Source: Legionellaceae bacterium | Lineage (GTDB): Bacteria; Pseudomonadota; Gammaproteobacteria; Legionellales; Legionellaceae | DNA: 64,000 nucleotides | Direction of reading: 5' to 3' | Assembly: GCA_020831865.1 (NCBI GenBank) | Contig: JAFIFT010000015.1 | Span: 1-64,000 of the forward strand | Part shown: positions 24,088-33,398 of the stretch, one piece after another | How the letters are laid out: every line of letters starts with the position of its first letter | Position numbering within the stretch: the first letter of the stretch is position 1 | Program-made: the position numbers and the translations under genes | Notes under the pieces: model-generated | The model's database searches: none | What the model was told of the DNA's origin: nothing | The model's input: only the letters and a program-made list of their open reading frames with translations

Positions 24088-25724
24088 GAATACAACAATT
24101 ACCAGCAGACATCGCGAATCAGATTGCGGCGGGAGAAGTGGTGGAGCGCCCCGCCTCTGTGGTCAAAGAACTATTGGAGAATGCCGCCGATGCTCATGCC
24201 CGCCACATAGTGGTGAGCATTGGTTATGGGGGCCTCAATTTAATTCGGGTGGCGGATGACGGGAGCGGCATTGACGCCGACGATCTGCTGTTAGCGGTCA
24301 TGGCGCATGCGACCAGTAAAATCCGGTGTCTGGATGATTTATCCCGGATTGCTTCCATGGGATTTCGGGGGGAGGCACTGGCCAGTATTGCCTCTGTTTC
24401 ACAGTTGCGTATTGAGTCCAGGCCAGCACAGCAGGCAGAGGCGATGTGCCTGGAGCGTCAGAACGGTCAATGGCACGTACACCCCTGTGCCCGCGCTCAG
24501 GGAACCACGGTCGAGGTCACAGATTTATTTGCCAATGCCCCGGTGCGTAAACGCTTTCTAAAATCAGAACGCAGTGAATTTTTGGTCATTGAACAGGTGG
24601 TCAAACGTTTTGCGCTGGCACGACCGGATATCGGCCTGCAATTACTGCATAACGCCCGTTTGCTGCTGGACTTGCCAGCGGCCAGCCAGCCCTTATCACA
24701 GGCCAGGCGGGTACAGAAACTCTTAGGCAAACGCTTTTTTGAAAGTGCTCGATGGCTTGAGGTGCAGCGTGCCAATATGCAATTGACAGGCTGGATCAGC
24801 ACGGCGCACTATCAGCGCAGCCAACAGGACAAACAATGGATCTACGTGAATTGTCGTATGGTACGTGATAAGCTGTTAAACCACGCCTTAAAACAAGCCT
24901 ACGAAGGTCAGCTGCACCCCGGCCGCCATCCAGCCTGTGTTTTGTATTTAACCATGAATCCAGCGGAGGTCGATGTGAATGTGCATCCCACCAAGCATGA
25001 GTTGCGCTTTCAACAACCACGTTTAGTGCACGATTTTCTCATGAGTAGCCTGCGTGATGCGTTGGCTTCGCAAGAGCAGACTGAGAGCGGCGCAGAGGTT
25101 GTCCGGCTGAAACATAGCGACCCTGTTCGCTATCTTCCGCAAATCTGCTCACAACCTGTCACGTCCGTACAGGAAGTGACAGCGCCAGGGATGCAGGCTA
25201 CCCATATCCAGTGGAAGCAGATAAGCCCGCAATTCTCGCTGATTTTAGAGGAGAAAAATGTCTGGATTGCGCAAACGGAGATGTTTTTACAGGCGCTGCT
25301 GTGTTGGCGCTTGGAGCAGGAGTGTCTCCCCTGGCGTGGCCGTCCATTATTGTTGCCTATCCCTTTGCCTGAAACACTCTCGGCAGCTCAGATGAAAAGC
25401 TGGCAAGCACTATTGGCACGGCACGGTATGGAAGTCCAGATCACCGCAGAGGCTCCTGTTGTGCTCAAAACACTGCCTCTTTTGCTGCCACAGCTGGATA
25501 TCCACCGCTTTATGCACGCCCTGGTAAAGGGAGAGCCGGATGATGCGGCATATCTTCGGCGTGTGTGCAGCCAATACAGCAAGGTTGAGCCCAAATTTTC
25601 AAGCGAACAACTGGCTCAGATACAGGATTTTTTCTCTGCTCAGTATGAGCCACTGTGTCAGGGAGGGTTTCCCTGTATCCGTCGTCTGGATGATACCTTA
25701 TGCGGACGTGTCTTGTATGAATGA
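24078..25724 (+). CDS. mutL: DNA mismatch repair protein MutL
   Basis: A 548-residue MutL. The GHKL ATPase half has IAAGEVVERPASVVKELLENA, DDGSGI, TSKI, GFRGEALASI and NVHPTKHELRF; a short linker (about 330-355) leads to the dimerisation domain. The protein is shorter than E. coli MutL (615 residues), mainly in the linker. I see no DQHAxxExxxE endonuclease motif, which would point to an E. coli-like MutH-dependent or MutH-independent non-nicking type. It couples MutS mismatch recognition to strand removal. It overlaps amiB by 10 bp and miaA by 8 bp. Confidence 0.96.
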   Translation: MGIRIQQLPADIANQIAAGEVVERPASVVKELLENAADAHARHIVVSIGYGGLNLIRVADDGSGIDADDLLLAVMAHATSKIRCLDDLSRIASMGFRGEALASIASVSQLRIESRPAQQAEAMCLERQNGQWHVHPCARAQGTTVEVTDLFANAPVRKRFLKSERSEFLVIEQVVKRFALARPDIGLQLLHNARLLLDLPAASQPLSQARRVQKLLGKRFFESARWLEVQRANMQLTGWISTAHYQRSQQDKQWIYVNCRMVRDKLLNHALKQAYEGQLHPGRHPACVLYLTMNPAEVDVNVHPTKHELRFQQPRLVHDFLMSSLRDALASQEQTESGAEVVRLKHSDPVRYLPQICSQPVTSVQEVTAPGMQATHIQWKQISPQFSLILEEKNVWIAQTEMFLQALLCWRLEQECLPWRGRPLLLPIPLPETLSAAQMKSWQALLARHGMEVQITAEAPVVLKTLPLLLPQLDIHRFMHALVKGEPDDAAYLRRVCSQYSKVEPKFSSEQLAQIQDFFSAQYEPLCQGGFPCIRRLDDTLCGRVLYE

Positions 25725-26661
25725 GCCGTTGTTTTGTTTAATGGGGCCTACCGCCAGTGGTAAAACGGCACTGGCCTTACAATTGGCGAAGTATTTTCCC
25801 ATCGAGATCATTTCGGTAGACTCGGCACTGGTGTATCGAGAAATGGATATTGGTACGGCCAAACCTGGCCTGGCAGAACGGCAGCAGGTGGCGCATCATG
25901 GTATCGATCTGATTAATCCTGATGAGGTGTATTCTGCTGCGCAATTTTGTGCATCAGTGGATTCGCTCGTCCCGGAAATACGGCAACGACAGAATATACC
26001 CCTGCTCGTGGGAGGCAGTATGATGTATTTTAAAGCGTTGCAACATGGACTGGCTCCCCTGCCAGCTGCCGATGCTACACTGCGTCAACATTTATTGGGG
26101 GAGGCGCAGCAGTGGGGCTGGCCACATTTGCATGCGCGATTACAGCAGATAGACCCCCTCATTGCCGCCAGAATCGAACCTCAGGATCAGCAACGCATTC
26201 AGCGGGCGTTGGAAGTCTATATGCTGACAGGCAAGCCCCTGTCGAGCTGGCAACAGGAAAAAACAGCAGACGCCGCTCCTCATTTTGTCAATATTATGAT
26301 ACTGCCAGCGCACAGGCCCTGGTTGCATCAACGGATTGCCCAGCGTTTTGAACAGATGATAGCCCAAGGTTTTTTGCAGGAAGTGCAGCAGTTATGTCAG
26401 CGTTGGCCTGGCGCTTTGGATAAGCCCGCGATGCGCATGGTCGGCTACCGCCAGGCCATTGATTATTACACTCATCAAGACTTTGCGCTATTTATGGACA
26501 AAGGTATCGCCGCTACCCGACAACTTGCCAAGCGTCAGCTGACCTGGCTGCGCCATTGGCCGAAGGGACACATTCTTGATCCGAATAAAGAGGATCTTTT
26601 GGCAGCCAGTATCGCCCTGCTGCAAAACGCAGGGGCATGCCGCACAACTGCCTCCCGTTAG
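25717..26661 (+). CDS. miaA: tRNA dimethylallyltransferase
   Basis: A 314-residue enzyme that transfers dimethylallyl to N6 of A37 in UNN-decoding tRNAs. The P-loop GPTASGKTAL is at the N-terminus, followed by SVDSALVYREMDIGTAKP, HHGIDLINPDEVYSAAQF, VGGSMMYFKAL and MRMVGYRQAIDYY. The ATG at 25717 overlaps the end of mutL by 8 bp; the longer open frame beginning inside mutL is not needed. In most gammaproteobacteria hfq and hflX follow, but here the convergent RhoGEF-domain gene ends only 6 bp away, so the classical cluster is broken at this point. Confidence 0.96.
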   Translation: MNEPLFCLMGPTASGKTALALQLAKYFPIEIISVDSALVYREMDIGTAKPGLAERQQVAHHGIDLINPDEVYSAAQFCASVDSLVPEIRQRQNIPLLVGGSMMYFKALQHGLAPLPAADATLRQHLLGEAQQWGWPHLHARLQQIDPLIAARIEPQDQQRIQRALEVYMLTGKPLSSWQQEKTADAAPHFVNIMILPAHRPWLHQRIAQRFEQMIAQGFLQEVQQLCQRWPGALDKPAMRMVGYRQAIDYYTHQDFALFMDKGIAATRQLAKRQLTWLRHWPKGHILDPNKEDLLAASIALLQNAGACRTTASR

Positions 26662-26667
26662 ATGTGT

Positions 26668-27510
26668 TTACTGGTAAGATGAGCTTGGTTTCTTATCCTG
26701 ATCACCCACATCCTGGTTTTGAGACGACGCTCTCCACAGAAAATAGCGGGTCAGATCTCCAAATTGATAGGTTTTACCTGATGTCGCCGCAGTAGCGCTT
26801 TTTTCATCCGGTTCCTTATCACTGGGCAGAAGGAAAATTTCGGGGCAATGATGGCTGATGCCAAGGAGTTTGCGGGTGTAATCGCCGAATTGGTAGGGTT
26901 TATTCACGGCTTTGCTATCGGGAGTCTGTGCATTCACATCCTGCAATTTTTCCTGAACCGTTTCTAATATGCCGGTAACCATTTCCATTTGCCGCTTATC
27001 GGCACTTTCAGGATGATCCTGCATAAATTTCAGTATTTCCTTTAACAATAACTGGTAGCGTGGGCCGCGCTGAATGGGTTGCATCAATAGGGAGTCAATG
27101 CCCATTTTGTCGGTTTTGATAATATGCGCATTTAACTGGGTAAACAGTTCGGGTGATTCCTTTTGTGCATTGGTAATTTCCGTAAAGAGAGGAGAATAGT
27201 GTGTAAGTTGCGCAAAAAAATCTCGAACCAGCATTACCCGCTGTATTCCCAGTTTGAGGCGCAGACTTGCATCCTCTGGTTGATTGCTATCGTTACTATC
27301 TCTTTCTAACAAAGCGAGGGTTTGTTGCAAATTTTCAATAATATCCACGGCAGTTTGGCGCAGTTCCGTGATGATGGGGAGCAGCTGTGAAGAATAGTGT
27401 CCCTGAGCATGTGACAGTGTATCTTTCAATAATTCCAAGGATGCCGCATAACGGCGTTCGCTTTCAAGTAATTCCTGTAATTGGAGGCTGTCGGCTAGTG
27501 ATTTAGGCAT
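26668..27510 (-). CDS. Dbl-homology (RhoGEF) domain protein, candidate Dot/Icm effector
   Basis: A 280-residue soluble protein. Residues about 12-195 read as a eukaryotic Dbl-homology domain. CR1 is at 13-32 with ELLESERRYAASLELL and the Glu normally contacting the GTPase. The middle helices have IITELRQTAVDIIENLQ. CR3 at 139-161 contains the diagnostic LLMQPIQRGPRYQLLLKEIL. DH domains catalyse GDP release from Rho, Rac or Cdc42. No PH domain follows. Instead the C-terminal third carries two copies of a YQFGD(Y/L)TR motif (206-213 and 248-255) and a polar Gln/Ser/Lys-rich tail. Bacteria have no Rho GTPases, so with a Dot/Icm locus 13 kb away I infer a secreted effector acting on the host cytoskeleton. 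Exchange activity is untested and secretion is inference. A palindromic element lies in its upstream region. Confidence 0.85.
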   Translation of the reverse strand: MPKSLADSLQLQELLESERRYAASLELLKDTLSHAQGHYSSQLLPIITELRQTAVDIIENLQQTLALLERDSNDSNQPEDASLRLKLGIQRVMLVRDFFAQLTHYSPLFTEITNAQKESPELFTQLNAHIIKTDKMGIDSLLMQPIQRGPRYQLLLKEILKFMQDHPESADKRQMEMVTGILETVQEKLQDVNAQTPDSKAVNKPYQFGDYTRKLLGISHHCPEIFLLPSDKEPDEKSATAATSGKTYQFGDLTRYFLWRASSQNQDVGDQDKKPSSSYQ

Positions 27511-27951
27511 AGTATGCTCCTTATGATCTCAGGGTATGCGAGACGCTTTGATGCGCTTCTTGTATTCTCGACTTTAGCCATTTTTAAAATGCTGCAAAAA
27601 AGTGCCGTCTTTGCGAACGAAGTGAAGCAATCCAGATCGATCTTTACTAAAAACTCCGGTCTGGATTGCTTCGCTAATGCTCGCAAAGACGTGTATTTAG
27701 CTAATTTTACAAAAATAGCCAAAGTCCAGGTATTGACACAGGCTCTAAATGCTAAAAAATAATATAAGACAAGGGTACGGGATCAGGATTAAGATAATAT
27801 TAAATGCTCGATTTATTTGAAATTTGCTCTTTTATTATGGCTTGTATTGCCGGTCATTCATGCATCCGGGATGCTGTGCTGACACCAGCTCGCTGATCTG
27901 CGATATTTTTTCCTCTTTGTGAGGGAGGGGCGCACAAAGTCCAGTGTATTC
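27511..27951. other. intergenic region between the RhoGEF gene and trmL
   Basis: 441 bp with no credible gene. The proximal part is filled by a 157-bp palindromic element (27570-27726). The rest (27727-27951) is AT-rich and unremarkable. Open frames on both strands across the element mirror each other because of the palindrome and are not genes. The RhoGEF promoter must lie in or beside the element. Confidence 0.6.
27570..27726. repeat. 157-bp nested palindromic element (REP/MITE-like)
   Basis: The inner arms CGTCTTTGCGA (27606-27616) and TCGCAAAGACG (27681-27691) are perfect 11-bp inverted repeats. Inside them GAAGCAATCCAGA is mirrored by TCTGGATTGCTTC-like sequence around 27660-27673. Outside them GACTTTAGCCATTTTTAAAA (from 27570) is imperfectly mirrored by the right end, whose complement reads GACTTTGGCTATTTTTGTAAAA. 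The GTCTTTGCGA...GAAGCAATCC core is the dispersed palindrome seen in many Coxiella, Legionella and Rickettsia genomes. No target duplication is obvious. Confidence 0.75.
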
Positions 27952-28407
27952 CTATTCGTGGGAGGGAAAGTCCAGCTGGCGCAGGGCTTCATAGAGGATA
28001 ATGGCAACAGCGTTGGATAAATTAAGACTGCGGCTTTCTCTGCGCATCGGTATGCGAATGGCGCTATATTGCTGGCGCAGATGCTCTGGAAGCCCTCGCG
28101 TTTCCTGACCAAAGAGCAATACGTCCTCATCGGCAAAGTGACTATTTTGATAAGAGGTCTGTCCTTTGGTGGAGCAGCAAAACACACGCCGCTGCTTGCA
28201 AAATTCCTGAAAGTCTTGGGTCGTGTCATGATGGATGATGCGTGCCCACTCATGATAATCCAATCCTGCCCGCCGCATGCGTTTGTCATCGAGGGTAAAG
28301 CCCAGGGGGTGGATGAGGTGAAGCTGTGCGCCGGTATTGGCACACAGCCGGATGATATTCCCGGTATTGGGTGGAATTTCAGGTTGATACAGGGCGATGT
28401 GCAGCAT
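27952..28407 (-). CDS. trmL: tRNA (cytidine(34)-2'-O)-methyltransferase TrmL
   Basis: A SPOUT-class methyltransferase of 151 residues from the ATG at 28407. The N-terminus MLHIALYQPEIPPNTGNIIRL is the usual TrmL start; GQETRGLP, IRIPMRRESRSLNLSNAVAI form the knotted SAM site. It 2'-O-methylates the wobble base of tRNA-Leu(CmAA/cmnm5UmAA). A longer frame from 28449 is open, but its extra residues are unlike the family. From 28407 the gene overlaps the end of mlaA by 29 bp, which implies translational coupling; no good Shine-Dalgarno is visible for either start. Confidence 0.94.
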   Translation of the reverse strand: MLHIALYQPEIPPNTGNIIRLCANTGAQLHLIHPLGFTLDDKRMRRAGLDYHEWARIIHHDTTQDFQEFCKQRRVFCCSTKGQTSYQNSHFADEDVLLFGQETRGLPEHLRQQYSAIRIPMRRESRSLNLSNAVAIILYEALRQLDFPSHE

Positions 28408-29176
28408 GGCTGGTCGTTGGATTATCGGTTTCATGGGGTTCATCGTCAATATAATCGCCCACCTCGGCTTCTTCTACGTAGAGGGAGCCCATCGCTTCAG
28501 CGGATTCACCCTGAATGGCATAATTGCGGTTTTGCAGGTAAGCATCGCGAACAAAGGCGTAGGGATCCAGCGCCTCGGCCATCAGTTTTTCGGTGTCTAG
28601 GAACTGGGAGCGAATATCAATATAGCGGAGTCCGAGCAAACTGTACAATAAAGCATCGTTATTCAAATACGGATAGGGCATAAACAGCGCATAGTCAAAA
28701 GTCAGGCCTATCGCATCTCGAATAGTAGACGGTCCGAGCAAAGGCAAGACCAGATAGGGGGATTGTTTATCCCCCCATTTGGCAAACGTCAGCCCCATAT
28801 CATTCGTATGTTTGGGCAGGCCAAAGCCGGTTGCCACATCGAGAATGCCACCGATGCCCAGAGTTGAATTGATGGCAAACCGCCAGGTATCACGAATGGC
28901 CTGTTTCCACTCCGCTTGCAGCAGGTCATTGGCGGTTGTGGGCAGCATGTGCAGATTACTATAAAAATTATCAATACCCATGCGTACCGGAGCCGGGAGG
29001 ACGGCTTTATAAAAACGCGCCGGCGGCTTGAGCACCGTCGCATCAAAGGCCACATTAAATTTATCCGTCTGACGATTGATGTATTCGTAGGGATCTTGTG
29101 GATTGCTGCCCCGTTTAAAACAGCCACCCAGCAGAAGGGCACTTAGTAAAGTGATACACAGAGTTTTGACCGCCAT
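28379..29176 (-). CDS. mlaA: MlaA/VacJ outer-membrane lipid-asymmetry lipoprotein
   Basis: A 265-residue lipoprotein. The signal sequence ends at lipobox LLGGC (Cys19). The VacJ domain follows: DPYEYINRQTDKFNVAFD, NFYSNLHMLPTTANDLLQ, RFAINSTLGIGGILDVAT, FAKWGDKQSPYLVLPLLGPSTIRDA, and YIDIRSQ. The C-terminal ~40 residues are acidic and His-rich, unlike E. coli MlaA. The protein removes mislocalised phospholipids from the outer leaflet and hands them to MlaC; the mlaBCDEF genes are not in the window. Family members were first noted for intercellular spread in Shigella. It is followed by overlapping trmL. Confidence 0.95.
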   Translation of the reverse strand: MAVKTLCITLLSALLLGGCFKRGSNPQDPYEYINRQTDKFNVAFDATVLKPPARFYKAVLPAPVRMGIDNFYSNLHMLPTTANDLLQAEWKQAIRDTWRFAINSTLGIGGILDVATGFGLPKHTNDMGLTFAKWGDKQSPYLVLPLLGPSTIRDAIGLTFDYALFMPYPYLNNDALLYSLLGLRYIDIRSQFLDTEKLMAEALDPYAFVRDAYLQNRNYAIQGESAEAMGSLYVEEAEVGDYIDDEPHETDNPTTSHAAHRPVST

Positions 29177-29256
29177 GATTCTTTTTATTCCTTAAAAAAT
29201 ATCATATTGCGCCAGGATAAGGATACAGAAGCCATTCTGGCAGCTACTAATTGCAC

Positions 29257-30042
29257 TTAGTCCATATCCAGCATAGCTACCGCGTGGTAACCTGCATCAA
29301 CATGCAAGACTTCCGCCGTAATACCCGCTGCTAATTCTGAACAAAGAAAGGCGGCACTGTTACCGACATTTTCAATAGTAACATTCCGTTTTAATGGTGT
29401 CGAGTTGGCGTAGGCGCCCAGCATTTTACGAAAATCTTTGATACCGGCGGCTGCCAGTGTTTTGATGGGGCCAGCGGATATGGCATTGACCCGAATGCCG
29501 CGGCTCCCCAGACTGGCTGCCAGATAACGCACGCTGGCTTCCAGGCTGGCTTTGGCAATTCCCATCACGTTATAATTGGGAACCGCTTTTTCAGCGCCAT
29601 AGTAGCTTAGCGTCAGAATGGAGCCCTGGCTTGCTTGCATCAGGGGAAGCGCGGCCTGGCTCAAAGCCACTAGACTATAGGCGCTGATATCATGGGCAAT
29701 GCGAAAGCCTTCGCGGGTCGCATTTTCGATATAATCACCGCTGATTTGATCGGCTGGCGCATAGGCAACGGAGTGCACCAGGCAATCCAGGCCTTGCCAG
29801 TGTTGCTGCAGTGTAGTAAATACCTGAGAAATTTCTGCGTCGCTACTGACATCACAGGGAATAATCAATTCAGAGCCAAATTCAGCTGCCATTTTGCCGA
29901 CCCGATCTTTTAACTTGTCATTTTGGTAGGTAAAGGCCAGTTCAGCACCTTGTTCGTGAAAGGCTTTGGCAATGCCGTAGGCGATGGATCGGTTACTGGC
30001 CAGTCCCACAATTAACGCTTTTTTTCCGCTGAGAAATCCCAT
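29257..30042 (-). CDS. fabI: enoyl-[acyl-carrier-protein] reductase (NADH) FabI
   Basis: A 261-residue short-chain reductase catalysing the last step of each fatty-acid elongation cycle. The nucleotide site is [18 protein letters not shown], and the active-site Tyr-x6-Lys is in [20 protein letters not shown] (Tyr and Lys seven apart). SVAYAP and the substrate-binding loop [13 protein letters not shown] are also present. This is the triclosan/isoniazid-type target enzyme. It stands alone, 80 bp upstream of mlaA and 25 bp downstream of udk on the same strand, so a udk-fabI transcript is possible. Confidence 0.96.
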   Translation of the reverse strand: MGFLSGKKALIVGLASNRSIAYGIAKAFHEQGAELAFTYQNDKLKDRVGKMAAEFGSELIIPCDVSSDAEISQVFTTLQQHWQGLDCLVHSVAYAPADQISGDYIENATREGFRIAHDISAYSLVALSQAALPLMQASQGSILTLSYYGAEKAVPNYNVMGIAKASLEASVRYLAASLGSRGIRVNAISAGPIKTLAAAGIKDFRKMLGAYANSTPLKRNVTIENVGNSAAFLCSELAAGITAEVLHVDAGYHAVAMLDMD

Positions 30043-30067
30043 AATGTATTCCTTGATTTGGTAAAAG

Positions 30068-30688
30068 TCAGGCGAGCAATTCTCGCATTTTAGCCTGGAT
30101 CATATCGATGGCGATACGGTTTTCGCCGCCTCGGGGTACAATCAGGTCGGCATAGCGGCTGGAGGGTTCGATAAATTGCAAGTACATTGGCCGCACAGTG
30201 GTTTCATATTGGAGCAATACCGATTCAAAAGAGCGTTGCCGCTCAACGACATCCCGTTTTAGTCGGCGGGCCAGGCAGATATCCAGCGGTGCCGACATAA
30301 AAATGCGGATATCCATAAGTTCCCGTAACGTTTTATCGGTGAATAATAAAATGCCTTCCAACACGACGATGCGGTGGTTGTCTACATGTCGGCTTTCGGG
30401 TAAGCGAAGATGCTTGGAATGCGAGTACACCGGAATATCGACTCCCGTGCCGGTTTGCAGGGCGCGCAAATGTTCACAGAGCAAGGTATGATCAAAGGCA
30501 TCGGGATGGTCATAATTTATTTTTTCCCGATCCGCATACGGTAAATGGCTGTTATCCTTATAATAGGCATCCTCGGAAATGACAACGACCTGGTCAGAAC
30601 CCAGTTCGTTGACAATGGTGTTGGCCAGCAAACTTTTTCCTGACGCGGAAGGCCCGGAAATACCGATAATAATCGTTTGTTTGTTCAT
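30068..30688 (-). CDS. udk: uridine kinase
   Basis: A 206-residue nucleoside kinase. Walker A is [39 protein letters not shown] is the conserved substrate-binding segment; [13 protein letters not shown] forms the lid. It phosphorylates uridine and cytidine for pyrimidine salvage. Length and motifs match E. coli Udk. The divergent intergenic stretch before it is short and AT-rich. Confidence 0.95.
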   Translation of the reverse strand: MNKQTIIIGISGPSASGKSLLANTIVNELGSDQVVVISEDAYYKDNSHLPYADREKINYDHPDAFDHTLLCEHLRALQTGTGVDIPVYSHSKHLRLPESRHVDNHRIVVLEGILLFTDKTLRELMDIRIFMSAPLDICLARRLKRDVVERQRSFESVLLQYETTVRPMYLQFIEPSSRYADLIVPRGGENRIAIDMIQAKMRELLA

Positions 30689-30760
30689 GCTCTTCCGGCT
30701 TGATATTTTGTTGCAATACTAAGGCTTAATGATGAAAATTTCAACGCCTTATTGTAAAAT

Positions 30761-31300
30761 TTATGATTTTTTCAGCAAGACATATACCGCTCCGCTGCCA
30801 CCATGCTGTTTGCAGGCCGAGTGAAAGGCACGGATCATGGGCAGCTGGCGCAGCCATTGATTGAGTAGATTTTTGATCAGGGGGGGGCTACCGTGGTAGC
30901 CGCCTTTACCGTGAATGATCAAGACACAGCGCCAAGCCTGCTCAGAGGCTTGTTGCAAAAAGGCCGCTAACTGTTGTCGGGCTTCTTCTCTGCGCAGCCC
31001 ATGCAAGTCCAGACAGGCCTGCCAGGGGATAAGGCCCTGCCGCAGTTGATGCAGACGCCTGGTCGGAAGCGGTGGCTGCGACCAGGCGAGCAGACTGTCG
31101 CTTTCTACCGGTTCGGCGATAAAATCAGACCAATGCCATGTGGGTACGTTTGTGTTGTCTACGCGGGGCTGAGTTGCCTTGGGGGCAGGAGGCACTCGAG
31201 CCTGGGTGTGGACTTTTTTTATTGCGGCCAGGGGCGTGACTTGGGACATGCTTTGACGAAAGAGTTTTTTATCCTCTTCGGATAGGGAATGCTTGGACAT
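30761..31300 (-). CDS. smrB: Smr-domain protein SmrB (ribosome-rescue endonuclease type)
   Basis: A 179-residue protein. The N-terminus is acidic/basic and disordered-looking; the Smr domain (about 90-179) has LDLHGLRREEARQQL, LIIHGKGGYHGSPPLIK and a Gly-rich GGSGAVYVLLKK end. The DLHG and HGKG motifs are the catalytic signature. In E. coli, SmrB cuts mRNA between collided ribosomes. The assignment to SmrB rather than SmrA is supported by its divergent position next to prmB-aroC, the same arrangement as E. coli. Confidence 0.9.
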   Translation of the reverse strand: MSKHSLSEEDKKLFRQSMSQVTPLAAIKKVHTQARVPPAPKATQPRVDNTNVPTWHWSDFIAEPVESDSLLAWSQPPLPTRRLHQLRQGLIPWQACLDLHGLRREEARQQLAAFLQQASEQAWRCVLIIHGKGGYHGSPPLIKNLLNQWLRQLPMIRAFHSACKQHGGSGAVYVLLKKS

Positions 31301-31413
31301 AAATACTCATAGCTCAGGACAGGACTTTCAGGTCCTGCTGGTGTAAAATATCGTTTAGTATAGCCCATTCTTCGCCGGATGATGCGAAATATTGAAACGA
31401 TAGGAATACAACG

Positions 31414-32340
31414 ATGCCGCGAAATAATAGCATGCCAGACACCGAAAACTTACAGACTCTGGAAGATTTTTATCAGTACGGGTTGCGCCAAGCCCAGGGA
31501 CAAGCCCTGTTTTTTGGGCATGGTACGGATAACATTCACGATGAGCTGCGCTGGTTGTTAACGGCAAGTCTGGGCTTGCCGTTTGATGCGGAATCGCTAC
31601 AGTGGCAGCGCCCTTTGGCGGTTGCGGAAAAACGCTTGTTAGCGGAGCGCCTGCAAGGTCGCCTTGTTGAGGCTATACCGGTGCCTTATCTGATTAACGA
31701 AGCGTTTTTTTGTGATTTATCTTTCTATGTCGATGAACGGGTCTTGATCCCCCGTTCTCCCATAGCGGAGTTGATTCGTCAGCAGTTCTCCCCTTGGATT
31801 GCCGCAGAAAAAGTGCGTCATGTGCTTGATTTGTGTACTGGTAGTGGTTGTATTGCTATGGCGATGGCTCATTATTTTCCACAGGCACAGATCGATGCTT
31901 CCGATCTGTCAAAAGAGGCGCTGGCCGTGGCTGAAATGAATCGCCAGCGCTTGGGTCTGGTATCACGTGTGCAGCTGATTGAGTCAGATTGTTGGGAAAA
32001 TATTCCTCAGAAAGCCTATGACATTATTGTCTCCAATCCGCCCTATGTGGGGGATGCGGAAATGGCCGGTTTGCCGGATGAGTACCGTTATGAACCAGAT
32101 ATGGCCTTGCGGGCAGAAGACAATGGGCTGGCCATTGTTGAAAAAATTTTGCAAAAAGCCCATGCTTATCTGAGTGATCAGGGCATTATCGTGGTGGAGG
32201 TCGGTAACAGTGCCGACGCCTTGCAGGAGAAGTATCCACAGGTACCCTTTATCTGGCTTGAGTTTGCCTATGGCGGTGATGGTGTATTTTTATTAAGCGC
32301 AGCTGAACTGCAACGCTATTTTGGGAATGAACAACTATGA
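31414..32340 (+). CDS. prmB: ribosomal protein uL3 glutamine methyltransferase
   Basis: A 308-residue SAM methyltransferase. The N-terminal helical domain precedes motif [18 protein letters not shown] and the catalytic NPPY in [13 protein letters not shown], with [15 protein letters not shown] towards the C-terminus. It methylates Gln150 of ribosomal protein L3. Neighbouring aroC overlaps by 4 bp and smrB is divergent 113 bp away, all as in E. coli. A perfect 6-bp hairpin (CAGGAC/GTCCTG, 31320-31337) lies in the shared upstream region. Confidence 0.95.
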   Translation: MPRNNSMPDTENLQTLEDFYQYGLRQAQGQALFFGHGTDNIHDELRWLLTASLGLPFDAESLQWQRPLAVAEKRLLAERLQGRLVEAIPVPYLINEAFFCDLSFYVDERVLIPRSPIAELIRQQFSPWIAAEKVRHVLDLCTGSGCIAMAMAHYFPQAQIDASDLSKEALAVAEMNRQRLGLVSRVQLIESDCWENIPQKAYDIIVSNPPYVGDAEMAGLPDEYRYEPDMALRAEDNGLAIVEKILQKAHAYLSDQGIIVVEVGNSADALQEKYPQVPFIWLEFAYGGDGVFLLSAAELQRYFGNEQL

Positions 32341-33398
32341 GTGGCAGTCAATTTGGACACCTGTTTCGAGTCAGCAGTTTTGGCGAAAGTCATGGACCGG
32401 CTATCGGTTGTATTGTGGATGGATGCCCTCCTGGCCTGCCCTTGAATGAGGCGTTGATTCAGGCTTTTTTAGACAAACGCAAGCCAGGTCAGTCCAAGTA
32501 TACCACACAGCGGCGTGAAGCAGATGCGGTTAAAATTTTATCTGGTGTGTTTGAAGGCAAAACCACGGGCACGCCCATAGCCTTAGTGATTGAAAATACC
32601 GATCAGCGTTCACGGGATTATCTTGCCATCAAAGATATTTTCCGTCCAGGGCATGCCGATTTTACCTACCAGCATAAATATGGTGTCCGCGATTATCGGG
32701 GAGGTGGGCGTGCCTCGGCGCGGGAAACTGCGGCGCGAGTGGCTGCTGGCGCCGTAGCGCGCTTATATTTGCAAAGGCAATTTGGTATTGTGATTATGGG
32801 GTATTTGGAAGCGATGGGGGAGATAACGCTGAGTTTTGCAGGGGAAGACCACATTCCGCAAAATCCCTTTTTCTGCCCCAATGCCGAACAGGTGCCACAA
32901 CTGGAGCGTTTGATTGAGCAATTACGCAAAGAGGGCAATTCTATTGGCGCCCGGGTCACCGTCGAGGCACGTAATGTGCCGGTCGGTTGGGGCGACCCGG
33001 TGTTTGACAAACTCGACGCCACTTTGGCACATGCGATGATGTCTATCAATGCCGTCAAGGCGGTGGAGATTGGTGATGGATTTGCCTGCGTGCAACAGCG
33101 AGGCAGCGAACACCGCGATGCGCTGAGTGCACAGGGGTTTTTATCGAATCACAGTGGCGGAACCTTGGGGGGAATTTCTACTGGGCAGCCATTGCGCGTC
33201 AGTATGGCCCTCAAACCCACTTCCAGTATTATCCAGCCTGGACAGAGCGTCAACCTGGATGGAGAAGCGGTAGACGTCGTCACCAAAGGGCGTCATGATC
33301 CCTGTGTCGGTATTCGCGCGGTCCCCATTGCGGAAGCAATGATGGCCCTGGTGTTGATGGATCATTGCTTGCGTCAGCGGGCACAAAATGGGGATTAG
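32337..33398 (+). CDS. aroC: chorismate synthase
   Basis: A 353-residue FMN-dependent enzyme making chorismate, the branch point to aromatic amino acids, folate and quinones. Signatures: [29 protein letters not shown] [52 protein letters not shown] and [17 protein letters not shown]. It is translationally coupled to prmB. The convergent effector-like gene ends 4 bp before the aroC stop, so the two coding regions overlap tail to tail. Confidence 0.97.
   Translation: MSGSQFGHLFRVSSFGESHGPAIGCIVDGCPPGLPLNEALIQAFLDKRKPGQSKYTTQRREADAVKILSGVFEGKTTGTPIALVIENTDQRSRDYLAIKDIFRPGHADFTYQHKYGVRDYRGGGRASARETAARVAAGAVARLYLQRQFGIVIMGYLEAMGEITLSFAGEDHIPQNPFFCPNAEQVPQLERLIEQLRKEGNSIGARVTVEARNVPVGWGDPVFDKLDATLAHAMMSINAVKAVEIGDGFACVQQRGSEHRDALSAQGFLSNHSGGTLGGISTGQPLRVSMALKPTSSIIQPGQSVNLDGEAVDVVTKGRHDPCVGIRAVPIAEAMMALVLMDHCLRQRAQNGD

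Noticed and set aside
27495..27762. Opposing open frames of 75 and 82 codons
   Set aside because: They are mirror images caused by the palindromic element; there is no ribosome site or family match.
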